64,000 nucleotides of DNA from assembly GCA_023622765.1 (NCBI GenBank), contig JAMNYO010000069.1:1-64000 (forward strand). Reading direction: 5' to 3'. The stretch comes from Bacteroidota bacterium. Lineage in GTDB: Bacteria; Bacteroidota; Bacteroidia; Bacteroidales; Dysgonomonadaceae. The translations under genes and the position numbers were made by a program. The notes beneath the pieces were generated by a model. The model was given only the letters and a program-made list of their open reading frames with translations, was not told the origin of the DNA and did no database searches. Shown here one piece after another: positions 52,773 through 62,949 of the stretch. The stretch's first letter is position 1; every line of letters begins with the position of its first letter.

Positions 52773-54077
52773 ATGAACTATTTATTTACTTCCGAGTCGG
52801 TATCGGAGGGGCACCCTGATAAAGTGGCCGATCAGATATCCGACACCCTACTAGACGAGTTCTTAGCCTATGATCCCGCTTCTAAGGTGGCGATCGAAAC
52901 ATTGGTCACCACCGGCCAGGTGGTTATAGCCGGCGAGGTGAAATCAAAGGCCTACGTTGACGTGTCCGAGGTGGCCCGGGGGGTGATAGCCAAAATTGGC
53001 TATACCAAAAGCGAGTACCAATTTGAAGCACGCTCGTGCGGTGTCTTCACGAGTATCCACGAACAGTCTGACGACATTAACCGGGGGGTCGACCAGAAAG
53101 GGGATCCCATGGAGCAGGGGGCGGGTGACCAAGGGATGATGTTCGGTTACGCCACCAATGAGACGGATAATTATATGCCTCTGTCGCTAGACTTGAGTCA
53201 CGCCTTGCTGGTGGAGCTGGCCAATATTCGCAAGAACGAACCGGATTTGATGCCTTACCTTCGTCCGGATGCCAAGTCGCAGGTCACGGTAGAGTATGCT
53301 TCTGACGGTACCCCGCTTCGTATTGATACCATTGTTATCTCCACGCAGCACGACGAGTTTGAACAGCCCCTGAACGATACACCGGAGGCCGCGCTGGAAG
53401 CCGATAAGCGGATGCACTCACGTATCGAGTCGGACATACGTACCATCCTTATCCCCCGGGTGCGGGAGCAGTACAAACGTCGGAACGATATCCATAAACT
53501 GTTTGATGACGATATCCGTTTTTTTGTGAACCCGACGGGTAAATTCGTAATTGGTGGGCCGCACGGGGATACCGGACTGACCGGCCGCAAGATTATCGTG
53601 GATACCTACGGGGGCAAAGCACCCCACGGGGGTGGTGCCTTCTCGGGAAAAGATCCCTCTAAAGTCGATCGTTCGGCGGCTTACGCGGCCCGACATATCG
53701 CTAAAAATATGGTGGCAGCCGGGATTGCCCCCGAGGTGCTGATTCAGGTGGCATATGCCATTGGGGTGGCTCGACCGATGAGCATTTACGTCAATACCTT
53801 CGGGAAAAGCAGGGTGAATACCTCCGATGCAGAGATCGCGGAGAAGATTGGAGAACTGTTCGATATGCGACCCAAGGCTATCGAGGAGCGATTGAAACTG
53901 CGCAACCCCATTTACGCCGAAACCGCTTCGTACGGACATATGGGGCGTGAACCACACGTGGTGCAGAAGGTGTTCTCGTCGCGTTACAAGTCACGACCGG
54001 TAGTATGCGATGTGGAGCTCTTCACGTGGGAGAAACTAGATTACGTGGATGTATTAAGGGAGGCGTTTGCTCTATGA
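52773..54077 (+). CDS. metK: S-adenosylmethionine synthase
   Basis: 434 residues: the SVSEGHPDK start, the [12 protein letters not shown] motif (the family's methionine/ATP site) and [22 protein letters not shown], written here as [13 protein letters not shown]. It joins ATP and methionine to SAM in the cytoplasm. Length is slightly above the usual 385-400 because of insertions. A SAM-II riboswitch lies in its leader. The LOG gene starts inside its stop (ATGA overlap). Confidence 0.97.
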   Translation: MNYLFTSESVSEGHPDKVADQISDTLLDEFLAYDPASKVAIETLVTTGQVVIAGEVKSKAYVDVSEVARGVIAKIGYTKSEYQFEARSCGVFTSIHEQSDDINRGVDQKGDPMEQGAGDQGMMFGYATNETDNYMPLSLDLSHALLVELANIRKNEPDLMPYLRPDAKSQVTVEYASDGTPLRIDTIVISTQHDEFEQPLNDTPEAALEADKRMHSRIESDIRTILIPRVREQYKRRNDIHKLFDDDIRFFVNPTGKFVIGGPHGDTGLTGRKIIVDTYGGKAPHGGGAFSGKDPSKVDRSAAYAARHIAKNMVAAGIAPEVLIQVAYAIGVARPMSIYVNTFGKSRVNTSDAEIAEKIGELFDMRPKAIEERLKLRNPIYAETASYGHMGREPHVVQKVFSSRYKSRPVVCDVELFTWEKLDYVDVLREAFAL

Positions 54078-54661
54078 GAGGAAAAGGGCTGACGGTGGTC
54101 GTTTACTGCGCCTCCAGCAGGGAGGTGGATGAAGTGTACTTGGATGCCGCGAAACGATTGGGGCAACTGTTCGCCGAGAACGGTGTTACCTGCGTAAACG
54201 GGGCGGGCAACCAAGGACTGATGGGTGCTTTAAATGATTCTATCCTACACCACGGGGGTACGGTGAAGGGGGTCATCCCACGGTTCATGGCCGATGCCGG
54301 CTGGTGTCACGAGCGGCTTAGTGAAACGATCATTACTGAAACCATTCATGAGCGTAAAGAGTGCATGGCGAACCTGTCGGACGCGGCCGTCGCGCTGCCG
54401 GGTGGGTTGGGAACGCTCGAAGAGTTGTCCGAGATTCTCACGTGGAAGCAGTTGGGCCTATACAAGCACCCTGTTATCATCCTGAACGTGAACGGGTACT
54501 ACGATATGTTGTTGCAGTTTTTCGACCAGATGATCGCAGAGAAATTCATGAACGATGGGTTCCGCACGATGTGGGAGGTGGTGACCACACCGGAAGAGGC
54601 GATGGAACTTTTGCGCAACCCTTCCGAGTGGAGTGGAAATGTCTCAAAATATGGCGACTAG
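54074..54661 (+). CDS. LOG/TIGR00730 family protein (nucleotide phosphoribohydrolase-like)
   Basis: 195 residues from the ATG at 54074, which overlaps the metK stop by four bases; a longer frame runs back into metK. The family motif PGGLGTLEE is intact (it forms the phosphoribohydrolase active site), with [11 protein letters not shown] earlier. Relatives cleave the N-glycosidic bond of nucleoside monophosphates, and some act on cytokinin precursors. The substrate here is unknown. Confidence 0.88.
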   Translation: MRGKGLTVVVYCASSREVDEVYLDAAKRLGQLFAENGVTCVNGAGNQGLMGALNDSILHHGGTVKGVIPRFMADAGWCHERLSETIITETIHERKECMANLSDAAVALPGGLGTLEELSEILTWKQLGLYKHPVIILNVNGYYDMLLQFFDQMIAEKFMNDGFRTMWEVVTTPEEAMELLRNPSEWSGNVSKYGD

Positions 54662-54764
54662 CTCGTCACATACATGTCAGTCAGACTTGAAGGCGAAATA
54701 ACCTTGTGATGAAAGATGAGTTAACGAAAAAGAGTAGTACCTTCGCGTAAAACGTACGAAGGCC

Positions 54765-55658
54765 GTGTTTTATCCCCTTTCCGATACAATACCAGACTCG
54801 CTTTCCCCTTACTTGAGGGTGGTCGAACCGGTGGTGCGTCCCGATCTGCTAAAGGTTGACTTAGGGCGCATCGACTATTTGCCGTTAGAGGATGATGGCC
54901 TTGTCTTCGCGATTGATTCTACCTTTCTGACGGAGGCGCAGAACATGTTGCCAGGTAGGGTAGGGGTACCGTTGCCTGTTCCGGATTGGATGACTAGCGC
55001 TCTTTTCCTTCTTTTCTTGGTCTGTTTCCTCTTGTCTTCCCTGGTGGTTCGTGAGGCTCGAGGCACGTTTTTCGTCAACTTGAATAATAGGCTCTCCTTG
55101 CGTAGAGATACCTCCCCCGGGCACAAGAAACAGGTGACCACTTCCGAGGTGTGGGGAGGGGGCTTTATGATTCTTCAAACCATCTTGATTTGTGCCATCG
55201 TTCTGTTCGGTTACCTCCTTTCGCGTGTATATATCTCTCCTTCTCCAACCGTTTACTTGGTTGGGTTTGGCCTCATCTTCTTGGGCCTTTCCCTTTTCGC
55301 GGGACTAAAGTATTTGATGTACAGGGCTATTTCCTCTTTCTTTCTTCCCACCGACTTAGTGCGCTGGAGGGGGTATTATTACAGCCACATGCAACTGTTG
55401 GGTCTTAGCATTTTTTTGCCCGCGCTGGTTTTCATTTTTCTACCCGAGCATGGTCACGCGATGCTCTATATACTGCTACTGCTCTTCTTAATGAACAGGG
55501 GTGCGGCCGCCATTGGGCTATTAGATATTTTTGTCAAGAATAAAGTCGGGCCAATCTATTTTATTTTGTATCTTTGCGGCACTGAAATCGCTCCTTATAT
55601 TTTATTTTACAAAGGGGCATGCTCTATTGTAAATTTTGCAGGAAACTACTTGATATGA
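54765..55658 (+). CDS. DUF4271 membrane protein
   Basis: 297 residues, GTG start at 54765. About seven transmembrane segments lie in the C-terminal 210 residues (DWMTSALFLLFLVCFLL onwards), which fit DUF4271. TACCTTCG at 54738-54745 may be a weak -7 element. It is conserved next to hemD in Bacteroidetes, and its stop overlaps the hemD start (ATGA), so the two are translationally coupled. The function is unknown to me. Confidence 0.85.
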   Translation: MFYPLSDTIPDSLSPYLRVVEPVVRPDLLKVDLGRIDYLPLEDDGLVFAIDSTFLTEAQNMLPGRVGVPLPVPDWMTSALFLLFLVCFLLSSLVVREARGTFFVNLNNRLSLRRDTSPGHKKQVTTSEVWGGGFMILQTILICAIVLFGYLLSRVYISPSPTVYLVGFGLIFLGLSLFAGLKYLMYRAISSFFLPTDLVRWRGYYYSHMQLLGLSIFLPALVFIFLPEHGHAMLYILLLLFLMNRGAAAIGLLDIFVKNKVGPIYFILYLCGTEIAPYILFYKGACSIVNFAGNYLI

Positions 55659-56422
55659 AGGTCCGTAAAATCAGCAAGGTTCTTATCTCTCAACCTAAAC
55701 CTAAATGTGAACGCTCTCCCTATTACGATATCGGGGAAAAGTACAACGTGGATATTCATTTTTATCCCTTTATAAGGGTCGATCGGGTCTCGTTGAAAGA
55801 GTTTCGGCAGCAGCGAATCAATATACTGGATCACACGGCCATTATTTTCACAGCCCGTACCGCGGTGGATAAGTTTTTCTCCATTTGCGAAGAGATGAAG
55901 ATCACGGTTCCCGAGGCGATGAAGTATTTTTGTATATCTGAAACGGTTGCGCTTTACTTGCAGAAGTATATCGTCTATCGAAAACGCAAGATTTTCTTTA
56001 GCCCAACGGGTAGAATTGAGGGACTAAGCAATGCTTTCACGAAGCACTCGAAAGAGAAGTTTCTCCTGCCCGTGCCGGAAGAGCATAGTGACGAGGTGGT
56101 TAACTTCTTGGATGAGAAAAAGATAGGATATACCAAGTCGGTGATGTACCGGACCGTGAGCAATGATTTCCCGGAGGATGAGACGTTGGATTACGATATG
56201 ATAGTCTTCTTCAGCCCCTTGGGAATTCAATCCTTACGTACCAAGTTCCCTGACTACGTGCAGGGTGATGCGGCCATTGGCTGTTTTGGACCCTCTACGG
56301 CCAAGGCGATAGAAGAGGCTGGCTTGAGACTCGATTGCGAGGCACCACGCTCAGATTGTCCCTCTATGACGGCCGCCCTTGAGGCCTTTATACAAGAGAA
56401 CCATAAGATTCATTCGCGGTAA
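55655..56422 (+). CDS. hemD: Uroporphyrinogen-III synthase
   Basis: 255 residues from the ATG at 55655. It has the two-lobe HemD layout with weak sequence conservation: KVLISQPKPKCERSPYYD near the start, FTARTAVDKFF, FFSPLGIQSL and FGPSTAKAIEEAGLR. It closes the tetrapyrrole ring with inversion of ring D, needed for haem and related compounds. It overlaps DUF4271 by four bases and rnpA follows after 12. Confidence 0.88.
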   Translation: MKVRKISKVLISQPKPKCERSPYYDIGEKYNVDIHFYPFIRVDRVSLKEFRQQRINILDHTAIIFTARTAVDKFFSICEEMKITVPEAMKYFCISETVALYLQKYIVYRKRKIFFSPTGRIEGLSNAFTKHSKEKFLLPVPEEHSDEVVNFLDEKKIGYTKSVMYRTVSNDFPEDETLDYDMIVFFSPLGIQSLRTKFPDYVQGDAAIGCFGPSTAKAIEEAGLRLDCEAPRSDCPSMTAALEAFIQENHKIHSR

Positions 56423-56434
56423 GCGAACCGCTTT

Positions 56435-56845
56435 ATGAACGACGAAAAGCGCTTTACGTTTACAAAGGAGGAGCGGGTTACAGGAAAACGAAGGATTGAA
56501 ACGCTTTTTGTACAGGGCAACTCCTTTATGGCTTACCCCTTTCGGGTGATCTACCTGGAACGGCCGCGGGAGGCGTTGGCGACTGCCTCGATATTGGTTT
56601 CGGTTCCAAAGAAAAGGGTTCGATTAGCAGTACAGCGCAACCGGGTGAAACGACTTGCACGAGAGGCGTATCGAATGAACAAGCATCTTTTGAACCCGTT
56701 AGTGCTTCGTGAGGATAGGGGGATAGATCTCGCTTTTATTTACGTGATAGAGGGAATGACCGACTACACGACCGTGGAGAAAGGGATGCGAAAGGCGTTG
56801 AATACCCTGGTTGCCCAACTGGATAAAGGTAAAGAGATATGTTGA
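56435..56845 (+). CDS. rnpA: Ribonuclease P protein component
   Basis: 136 residues with the basic signature [22 protein letters not shown] that binds the RNase P RNA. It helps mature tRNA 5' ends. There is no rpmH beside it. It overlaps yidD by seven bases. Confidence 0.95.
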   Translation: MNDEKRFTFTKEERVTGKRRIETLFVQGNSFMAYPFRVIYLERPREALATASILVSVPKKRVRLAVQRNRVKRLAREAYRMNKHLLNPLVLREDRGIDLAFIYVIEGMTDYTTVEKGMRKALNTLVAQLDKGKEIC

Positions 56846-57105
56846 AATGGGTAGGAAAAGTGATCACGTGGATCTTGTTGATCCCCGTCTACTTTTACAG
56901 GGCAGCTATTTCACCTCTGTTGCCACCCAGTTGTCGTTACACGCCATCTTGTTCCCGTTACACGATCGAGGCGTTGAAAAAACATGGCCCGCTGAAAGGC
57001 ACCTGTCTAGCTGCCAAGCGTATCCTGAGCTGTCACCCTTGGGGAGGAAAAGGATACGATCCCGTTCCCGAGCCCAAGGTAAAGCTGAAAAACAGAAAAG
57101 GATGA
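56839..57105 (+). CDS. yidD: Membrane protein insertion efficiency factor
   Basis: 88 residues of the YidD family: an N-terminal amphipathic or membrane segment, then the cysteine-containing signature [20 protein letters not shown] and [11 protein letters not shown]. It supports YidC-mediated membrane insertion. The overlap with rnpA is the common arrangement, though here yidC and rpmH are not adjacent. Confidence 0.95.
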   Translation: MLKWVGKVITWILLIPVYFYRAAISPLLPPSCRYTPSCSRYTIEALKKHGPLKGTCLAAKRILSCHPWGGKGYDPVPEPKVKLKNRKG

Positions 57106-57154
57106 GCCGAGGCGTAATTGAGAGATGAGACTCAACATTTGAGATAATATTAGT

Positions 57155-57856
57155 ATGGAGTTTTACGACGTACACACCCACCAAATTTTACTTGAAGATA
57201 ACGATGACCCCTATCATTCGTGTATCTTCGACGTGTATCCCCTTGAATTTGAGGTAGCCAAAGATTCGCACCAGCGTCACGCCTTCTCGTGCGGCATTCA
57301 CCCGTGGTATTCCGAGGGGAGCGAAACGCAAATGACCTACCTGACGGAGATTGCCCCTAATCCACGTATAGTAGCCATCGGAGAGACCGGTATTGATCGA
57401 CTGAAAGGACCTTCTTTTGACGTGCAAATCCCGCTCTTTAAGAAACATATCGAGCTCGCTGAGAAGCTTTGCAAACCGCTGATTATTCACTGTGTGAAAG
57501 CGTGGGAAGAGCTTATCTATGTATACCGTGAGTTGAGACCATCGCAACCCAGCATCATCCACGGGTACCGGGGTAGACCTGAGCTTACCAAACGGCTTAT
57601 CAACGAGGGATTTCTCTTCTCGATAGGTGATCACCTGAACGTCGACTCGCTGCCGCTCATCCCTATGGACCGGCTATTTTGTGAGACGGACGAGGGAGAT
57701 ATGTCAATACGCGATGTTTATCTACAAACCTCTCAGGTTCTGAACATGGAGTTGGATGAGTTCGCGGAGGCCGTGGCGGCAAACGTGCGCAGGGTCTTCC
57801 CCGACCTGCAGCCACCGAAACCCTACTTCTTGGATGAAGAGGAGTTGGAGGAGTAA
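57155..57856 (+). CDS. TatD-family metal-dependent hydrolase
   Basis: 233 residues: YDVHTHQ with the first metal pair, IGETGIDRLKG, IIHCVKAWEEL and FCETDEGD with the last aspartate. TatD proteins act as nucleases in several bacteria, and related members work on other substrates. It lies 49 bases after yidD and converges on the RNase H gene. Confidence 0.87.
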   Translation: MEFYDVHTHQILLEDNDDPYHSCIFDVYPLEFEVAKDSHQRHAFSCGIHPWYSEGSETQMTYLTEIAPNPRIVAIGETGIDRLKGPSFDVQIPLFKKHIELAEKLCKPLIIHCVKAWEELIYVYRELRPSQPSIIHGYRGRPELTKRLINEGFLFSIGDHLNVDSLPLIPMDRLFCETDEGDMSIRDVYLQTSQVLNMELDEFAEAVAANVRRVFPDLQPPKPYFLDEEELEE

Positions 57857-57937
57857 CTTCGACGAATGTTGGACAATAGCCGACAACACGAAATTGGATG
57901 AAGAGAAGTCAGTGGAGTAGTCTGATTTCCTAGCAAC

Positions 57938-58591
57938 CTACTTTCTCCCGAAATCGGCGGGAATTTCTCCCCACCTCTCCGTGTCCCACTTGAGGATGGT
58001 GTTGCGGTAGCTATTCTCGTGAAGCCACTTCTCAGCACGGCCAATCAACTCGAAAAGTGCTTTGTTTCGCTCCGTAACTTCCAACTTGGTATTGCATTTT
58101 TTCTTTTCGATCCACTTGATCGCGTTCACGCTGTCACTGTAGATGGGTAAACTACTTCCCCTCTGCTTTAATAGGGCCAGCGCGTGCACGATGGCCAGGA
58201 ACTCGCCGATGTTGTTGGTGCCCTCTTCCATGGGACCAAAATGGAAGAGCTCTCTTCCATCGCCCAGGTAGACACCCCGGTACTCCATGGGGCCGGGGTT
58301 ACCGCTACAGGCAGCATCCACGGCAATGCTCTCCGAGATGATGGAATCGCTTGGGTATACCTCTTGCCTCGTACGTTTTCGTGTGCTGCCAGGGGTAACT
58401 CCATTGCCTTGTTTGCCAAGGTGCTTCCATGGATTCTCCTTGTAGGCAGCCTCTGCTTCGGTCAACGTGGCGAACGATTTATACAGGGCGTTCGGGTGGT
58501 GAAGAACCTGGGACTGGCACTCTGCCCACGAATAATAAACGCCCGGTTGAGCGCCTTCCCAAACGACGTAAAAGCGTTGTTTTTTCCCCAT
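57938..58591 (-). CDS. rnhA: Ribonuclease HI with viroplasmin domain
   Basis: 217 residues. An N-terminal viroplasmin-like RNA/hybrid-binding domain (KQRFYVVWEGAQPGVYYSW to about residue 52) is followed by an RNase HI domain with the acidic residues in AVDAACSGNPG, NIGEFLAIVHAL and PIYSDSVNAIKW, and the final Asp near WGEIPADF. It cuts the RNA of RNA:DNA hybrids. Confidence 0.93.
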   Translation of the reverse strand: MGKKQRFYVVWEGAQPGVYYSWAECQSQVLHHPNALYKSFATLTEAEAAYKENPWKHLGKQGNGVTPGSTRKRTRQEVYPSDSIISESIAVDAACSGNPGPMEYRGVYLGDGRELFHFGPMEEGTNNIGEFLAIVHALALLKQRGSSLPIYSDSVNAIKWIEKKKCNTKLEVTERNKALFELIGRAEKWLHENSYRNTILKWDTERWGEIPADFGRK

Positions 58592-58719
58592 TTCTTATTT
58601 TTGCTACCGCTTTCCAGCTACGCAAGATTTACATGATTTACATGAAACCTTGCTTCTATTACGGGCTGCTTACCTATGTTGCGGCTTTTGGTTACCGCTG
58701 ATTGGGAACCTCGATCCCT

Positions 58720-59178
58720 TCATAGAGTTTCCAACAGGAAAGGGGTGATTTCCTTCTCTTTCTCTAGCTCCTGCTCCTTTGGCTCCTCTACCGAGACGAT
58801 GCTGTCCACGATAAACTTGGTGTATCCACGCCATGGGAGCGTGCCGAAATACTCCTTGTAATGCAACTGCAAGTGCTTGCCGCCTAGCAGCATTAACTCT
58901 TTCGCTAGCTCCTCGTCTACCACCGAAAAGTCAAACTGGTTGGACTGCAAACCCTCCGGCTTGTCGGCACGAAATCCCGATTGAATCAACTTTCCCTCGT
59001 AGGTCTTAAATATCACCCCCTTGTATACCAGATAGTTGAGCTCTCCCGATTTCACCCCCGTGCCAAACACGTAGTAGTAGCGAACGTAGACGAAAGCGGC
59101 CAGCAACAGCAAGAGAATGAAGAGGAACCAACGGAGTACCTTCTTGCTTTTTCTTTGTTTCGGTTTTATATCATCCAT
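58720..59178 (-). CDS. Single-pass membrane protein of unknown function
   Basis: 152 residues from the ATG at 59178; an earlier in-frame start at 59262 is possible, but it lies beyond a TATCTTTA element. A basic N-terminus (KPKQRKSKKVLR) precedes one transmembrane segment, and the rest is probably periplasmic. The family is widespread in Bacteroidales, sometimes with misleading names; I give no function. Confidence 0.75.
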   Translation of the reverse strand: MDDIKPKQRKSKKVLRWFLFILLLLLAAFVYVRYYYVFGTGVKSGELNYLVYKGVIFKTYEGKLIQSGFRADKPEGLQSNQFDFSVVDEELAKELMLLGGKHLQLHYKEYFGTLPWRGYTKFIVDSIVSVEEPKEQELEKEKEITPFLLETL

Positions 59179-59268
59179 AGTGTGTGAATTGTGTTGTAAA
59201 GATACACTATTTTTCGACTTTTTAGGGAATAGGCGGGCGAAAAAGCGTGTAAAGTCGCCCATTTAAGC

Positions 59269-59276
59269 TATATTTG
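59269..59276 (+). promoter_or_regulatory. Probable -7 element (TATATTTG)
   Basis: TATATTTG, 21 bases before the ATG of the C1 peptidase at 59298. No standard -33 is visible. Confidence 0.5.
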
Positions 59277-59297
59277 TCATCAAATAAAATCGATAAT

Positions 59298-60467
59298 ATG
59301 AAGAGATATATTGTACTGTTCGCGTGGGCCTTGGCAGTGTTCGTCCTAACCGCTCAAAACGGCTATCAGTTCAGCGTGATCAAGGAGAACCCGATTACGC
59401 CTGTGAAAAATCAATCCAGCAGTAGCACCTGCTGGAGCTTTTCCGGTGTCGGCCTGTTTGAATCTGAGCTTATCAGGATGGGGAAAGGTGAGTTTGACCT
59501 CTCGGAGATGTATATCGTGCGGCGGAATTACGAAGATAAAGCCGTCAAGTATGCCCGTCTTCATGGTCACCTGAATTTTGCCGCTGGCGGCTCTTTTGCA
59601 GACGTGGTGGAAACCTTGAACGATTTTGGTATTCTACCGGAGGAGGCGTACCGGGGGTTGAATTACGGTTCTGAAACGCATAACCACGGCGAGTTGGATA
59701 AAGTGCTTAAGGGGTACATGGATGGCATCATCGGTGCCCGGAATGTTACCCCCGTTTGGTTCGAGGGGTTCTCCGCCATTCTGGACGCCTACCTGGGGGA
59801 GGTGCCCGAAACGTTTGTTTACGAGGGTAAAGAGTACGATGCCCACTCGTTTCGGGATTGGCTGGGGTTGAAGCAAGAGGATTACATCTCGCTCACCTCC
59901 TACACGCACCACCCGTTCTATACCGCTTTTCCCGTAGAGGTGCCGGATAATTGGCGCTGGGCACTCTCCTACAACTTACCTATCGATGAGCTGATGGAGG
60001 TGATGGAGCATGCCATCAAGGAGGGGTACACCATCGCGTGGGCTTCCGACGTGAGCGAGGCTGGGTTTTCGCGTTCCGGTATCGCGATCGTGCCCGACGA
60101 AAATGCACCCGAGAATGCCGGCTCCGATCAGGTGAGGTGGCTGGGACAATCCGCACGTGAGAGGGATGCCGACCTGAGAGCGCGGGTTGGGGTTGAGCTA
60201 CTGGCCGAAAAGAACATCACGCAAGAGATGCGACAGGTAGCCTATGATCGGTACGAAACGACCGATGACCATGGCATGCAGATTTACGGCATCGCGCAAG
60301 ACCAAAAAGGGAATCCCTTCTTCATGGTGAAGAACTCCTGGGGTGAAACCGGGCCCTATAAAGGGTTGTGGTACGCGTCGTTCCCCTTCGTGAAGTACAA
60401 GACCCTGAGCATCGTGCTCAATAAAAAGGCACTGCCCGTCTCCATCGCCAAGAAACTTGGATTATAA
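59298..60467 (+). CDS. C1-family aminopeptidase (bleomycin hydrolase-like), secreted
   Basis: 389 residues from the ATG at 59298, which opens a signal peptide (MKRYIVLFAWALAVF onwards). The catalytic cysteine is in SSSTCWSFSGVGLFESE, the histidine in DDHGMQIYGIAQD and the asparagine in MVKNSWGE. It is of the bleomycin hydrolase/PepC group, with an N-terminal export signal. It probably trims peptides in the periplasm or outside, which suits a protein-fermenting life. Confidence 0.9.
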   Translation: MKRYIVLFAWALAVFVLTAQNGYQFSVIKENPITPVKNQSSSSTCWSFSGVGLFESELIRMGKGEFDLSEMYIVRRNYEDKAVKYARLHGHLNFAAGGSFADVVETLNDFGILPEEAYRGLNYGSETHNHGELDKVLKGYMDGIIGARNVTPVWFEGFSAILDAYLGEVPETFVYEGKEYDAHSFRDWLGLKQEDYISLTSYTHHPFYTAFPVEVPDNWRWALSYNLPIDELMEVMEHAIKEGYTIAWASDVSEAGFSRSGIAIVPDENAPENAGSDQVRWLGQSARERDADLRARVGVELLAEKNITQEMRQVAYDRYETTDDHGMQIYGIAQDQKGNPFFMVKNSWGETGPYKGLWYASFPFVKYKTLSIVLNKKALPVSIAKKLGL

Positions 60468-60522
60468 GCCCTAGACCATAGCGTCGCAGAAGGCGTAATA
60501 GTTTAAAGGAAATAGCTAAGTT

Positions 60523-61824
60523 ATGAAGATATCGGAACTGCACGCTATTTTTCTTCGCCATCCCGTGGTCACAATCGACTCGAGGATGTGCCCCAAGAAT
60601 TCTATCTTTTTCGCGCTAAAGGGCGAGCGGTTTAATGGCAACCTCTTCGCGGGCGAGGCGCTAAAGGCGGGTTGCGCGTACGCCGTGGTGGACGAGACCG
60701 TGGATGGGTTGGAGGATGAGCGAATCATTCGTGTGGATAACGTGCTGACTACCCTTCAAAACCTGGCTACCTACCACCGGGAAAAGCTGAAAATCCCCAT
60801 CATCGCCATTACTGGAACCAACGGCAAGACCACTACCAAGGAGTTGATTGCCATCGGCCTTTCGAGGGAGTTCAAGGTGGCCTATACCCAGGGGAACCTA
60901 AATAACCATATCGGGGTGCCGCTCACCCTGCTAGCGATGAATAGAACCCATGAGATAGGGGTAGTCGAGATGGGCGCGAACCACCTGGGAGAGATTCAGG
61001 AGTTATGCGAGATCGCCAAACCTAATTACGGGTTGATTACCAACGTGGGAAAGGCGCACCTGGAGGGATTTGGATCATTTGAAAACGTGATCCGTGGTAA
61101 GTGCGAATTGTACGGGTACATTCGCGAAAACGAGGGGAAGGTGTTCGTTAATAAGGACAACCCCTACCTGGTCGATCATTCGGAGGGGATGGATCGCATC
61201 TTGTACGGGAGGAATGATCCGACGTTATTTGCCTCGGGTACCCTCGTGGATGCGACACCTTTCATGGAGTTCGATTGGAATTTTTTCGACCGCTCGTACA
61301 GGGTAAGGACCCGACTCGTGGGCGAGTTTAACTTCGATAACGCGATTTCGGCCGTTGCGGTATGCAAGTTTTTCGGCATCAACGCCGATCGCATCAGTGC
61401 CGCGCTTGAGGAGTACGAGCCGGTGAACCATCGTTCCCAGTTTAAACGAACCAAGTGGAATGACCTGATCATCGATACGTACAACGCGAACCCTACCAGC
61501 ATGAAGGCATCGCTGGAGTTCTTCGCTACCATTCCTACCTCCCTACCTAAGATGGTGGTAATTGGCGAGATGAAGGAGTTGGGGGAGACGGCCATGGAGG
61601 AGCACCAACGGTTGCTCGACTTCCTCGCGGAACAACCGATGGGCAAAGTGATTTTAGTGGGAGAACTGTTTAGGAAATTTTCTTCTATCAAGCCCTACTA
61701 CGAGCTGTATGATAGGGTGGAAGAGCTAATCGAAAGGCTTCTGAAAGAGCCGATAACCCGTCACTACATCTTGTTAAAGGGATCCCACTCGGTGAGCCTA
61801 GAGAAGGCGATCGACTACTTGTAA
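60523..61824 (+). CDS. murF: UDP-N-acetylmuramoyl-tripeptide:D-Ala-D-Ala ligase
   Basis: 433 residues of the Mur ligase family: ITGTNGKTTTKELIA for ATP, EMGANHLGEI, and NYGLITNVGKAHLEGFGS. It adds D-Ala-D-Ala to the muramyl tripeptide, the last cytoplasmic step of peptidoglycan precursor synthesis. It lies 55 bases after the C1 peptidase and 36 before trmD; no other mur gene is near. Confidence 0.95.
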   Translation: MKISELHAIFLRHPVVTIDSRMCPKNSIFFALKGERFNGNLFAGEALKAGCAYAVVDETVDGLEDERIIRVDNVLTTLQNLATYHREKLKIPIIAITGTNGKTTTKELIAIGLSREFKVAYTQGNLNNHIGVPLTLLAMNRTHEIGVVEMGANHLGEIQELCEIAKPNYGLITNVGKAHLEGFGSFENVIRGKCELYGYIRENEGKVFVNKDNPYLVDHSEGMDRILYGRNDPTLFASGTLVDATPFMEFDWNFFDRSYRVRTRLVGEFNFDNAISAVAVCKFFGINADRISAALEEYEPVNHRSQFKRTKWNDLIIDTYNANPTSMKASLEFFATIPTSLPKMVVIGEMKELGETAMEEHQRLLDFLAEQPMGKVILVGELFRKFSSIKPYYELYDRVEELIERLLKEPITRHYILLKGSHSVSLEKAIDYL

Positions 61825-61860
61825 GTCGGTTATTACTGAATCGTTTGTGCAACTTGAAGT

Positions 61861-62541
61861 ATGCGTATAGATATTGTATCCGTTTTTCCCGAAATCATCG
61901 AAGGCGCCATTCAAAATTCCATTATGAAACGGGCGCAGGAGAAGGGACTGGTGGAGTTTCACCTGCATAACCTGCGGGATTATAGCCTTGACCGGCACAA
62001 GCGAGTGGATGATTATCCTTTTGGAGGTGAGGCAGGGATGGTGATGCAGGTAGAGCCAATTGATCGGGTTATCAGTCACCTGAAATCGCAACGGGTGTAT
62101 GATGAGGTGATCTTCACCTCGCCCGATGGCGAGCCGTTCACCCAAAGTGTGGCGAACGGACTTTCGCTCATGGAAAACCTGATAATCTTGTGTGGCCATT
62201 ACAAGGGGGTAGACTACCGGGTGCGGGAGCATCTCGTGACGAGGGAACTATCTATTGGCGATTTCGTCCTTACCGGTGGTGAGCTGGTGGCAGCCATGAT
62301 AGCCGATGCGGTCGTAAGGGTTATTCCCGGGGCTATCGGTGATGAGCAATCAGCCCTATCCGATTCGTTTCAGGATGGGCTGTTAGCACCGCCGGTATAT
62401 ACCCGCCCGGCTGAGTACAAAGGGTGGAAGGTGCCCGAGGTGTTGTTGTCTGGACATGAACGAAAGATTGCCGAGTGGCGGCATGAGCAGTCGCTCGAGC
62501 GAACAAAAAGGCGTAGGCCCGACCTGTTACGAGATCATTGA
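61861..62541 (+). CDS. trmD: tRNA (guanine-N1)-methyltransferase
   Basis: 226 residues of the trefoil-knot TrmD family: [47 protein letters not shown] and [17 protein letters not shown]. It methylates G37 of tRNAs that read CNN codons, to prevent frameshifts. It is not linked to rimM or rplS here. A small hairpin and the second giant palindrome follow. Confidence 0.97.
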   Translation: MRIDIVSVFPEIIEGAIQNSIMKRAQEKGLVEFHLHNLRDYSLDRHKRVDDYPFGGEAGMVMQVEPIDRVISHLKSQRVYDEVIFTSPDGEPFTQSVANGLSLMENLIILCGHYKGVDYRVREHLVTRELSIGDFVLTGGELVAAMIADAVVRVIPGAIGDEQSALSDSFQDGLLAPPVYTRPAEYKGWKVPEVLLSGHERKIAEWRHEQSLERTKRRRPDLLRDH

Positions 62542-62553
62542 TGAAGGATATCG

Positions 62554-62581
62554 ACTTTCGCGATGAAAAACACGCGAAAGT
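62554..62581 (+). repeat. Short perfect hairpin after trmD
   Basis: ACTTTCGCG and CGCGAAAGT pair over nine bases with a ten-base loop, starting 12 bases after the trmD stop. No T-run follows. The arms resemble the outermost arms of the giant palindrome just beyond. Confidence 0.8.
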
Positions 62582-62643
62582 GAAGGCGGGTATTCACGGC
62601 AAGGGGTTAACACGAGTTAATTACGAGTGTATATATAAAAGAC

Positions 62644-62931
62644 TTAACTTTCGCATGTAACTGTTTTATCGCTTTCAGGCTCGACTGGCGCAAATTTCGT
62701 GACCCATCTGCCGCTTGATCGCTAAAAGAAAAGAATTCAGCTTCGCTGCACTTTTGCTCGCAACGGCATATATGAACATGTTCATCTCTGCTCGTCTTGC
62801 TTAACGCAAAAGTTGACTAACGCTTCAAACAGCTTTTCTTTCTTTACGCCATCTTCGCGGGATGTGTCCCCACGAAATTTGCAAGGTCTTCGCCCTGAAA
62901 GCTCATACAGTAAATAAACATGCGAAAGTCC
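62644..62931. repeat. Giant composite palindrome, copy 2
   Basis: About 288 bases, inverted relative to 36048-36412. The outermost arms ACTTTCGCATGT and ACATGCGAAAGT pair perfectly. Inside them come GCTTTCAGG/CCTGAAAGC, GCAAATTTCGTG/CACGAAATTTGC and AAAAGAAAAG/CTTTTCTTT, and then a core unit at 62750-62813 with arms ACTTTTGC/GCAAAAGT and centre GAACATGTTC. The second hairpin unit of copy 1 is absent here. It fills the gap before rfbC. Confidence 0.9.
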
Positions 62932-62949
62932 AATAAAAGAGAGTTTCGT

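Noticed and set aside
62554..62581. Terminator after trmD
   Set aside because: The hairpin is perfect but has no following T-run; it fits better with the arms of the nearby palindromic element.
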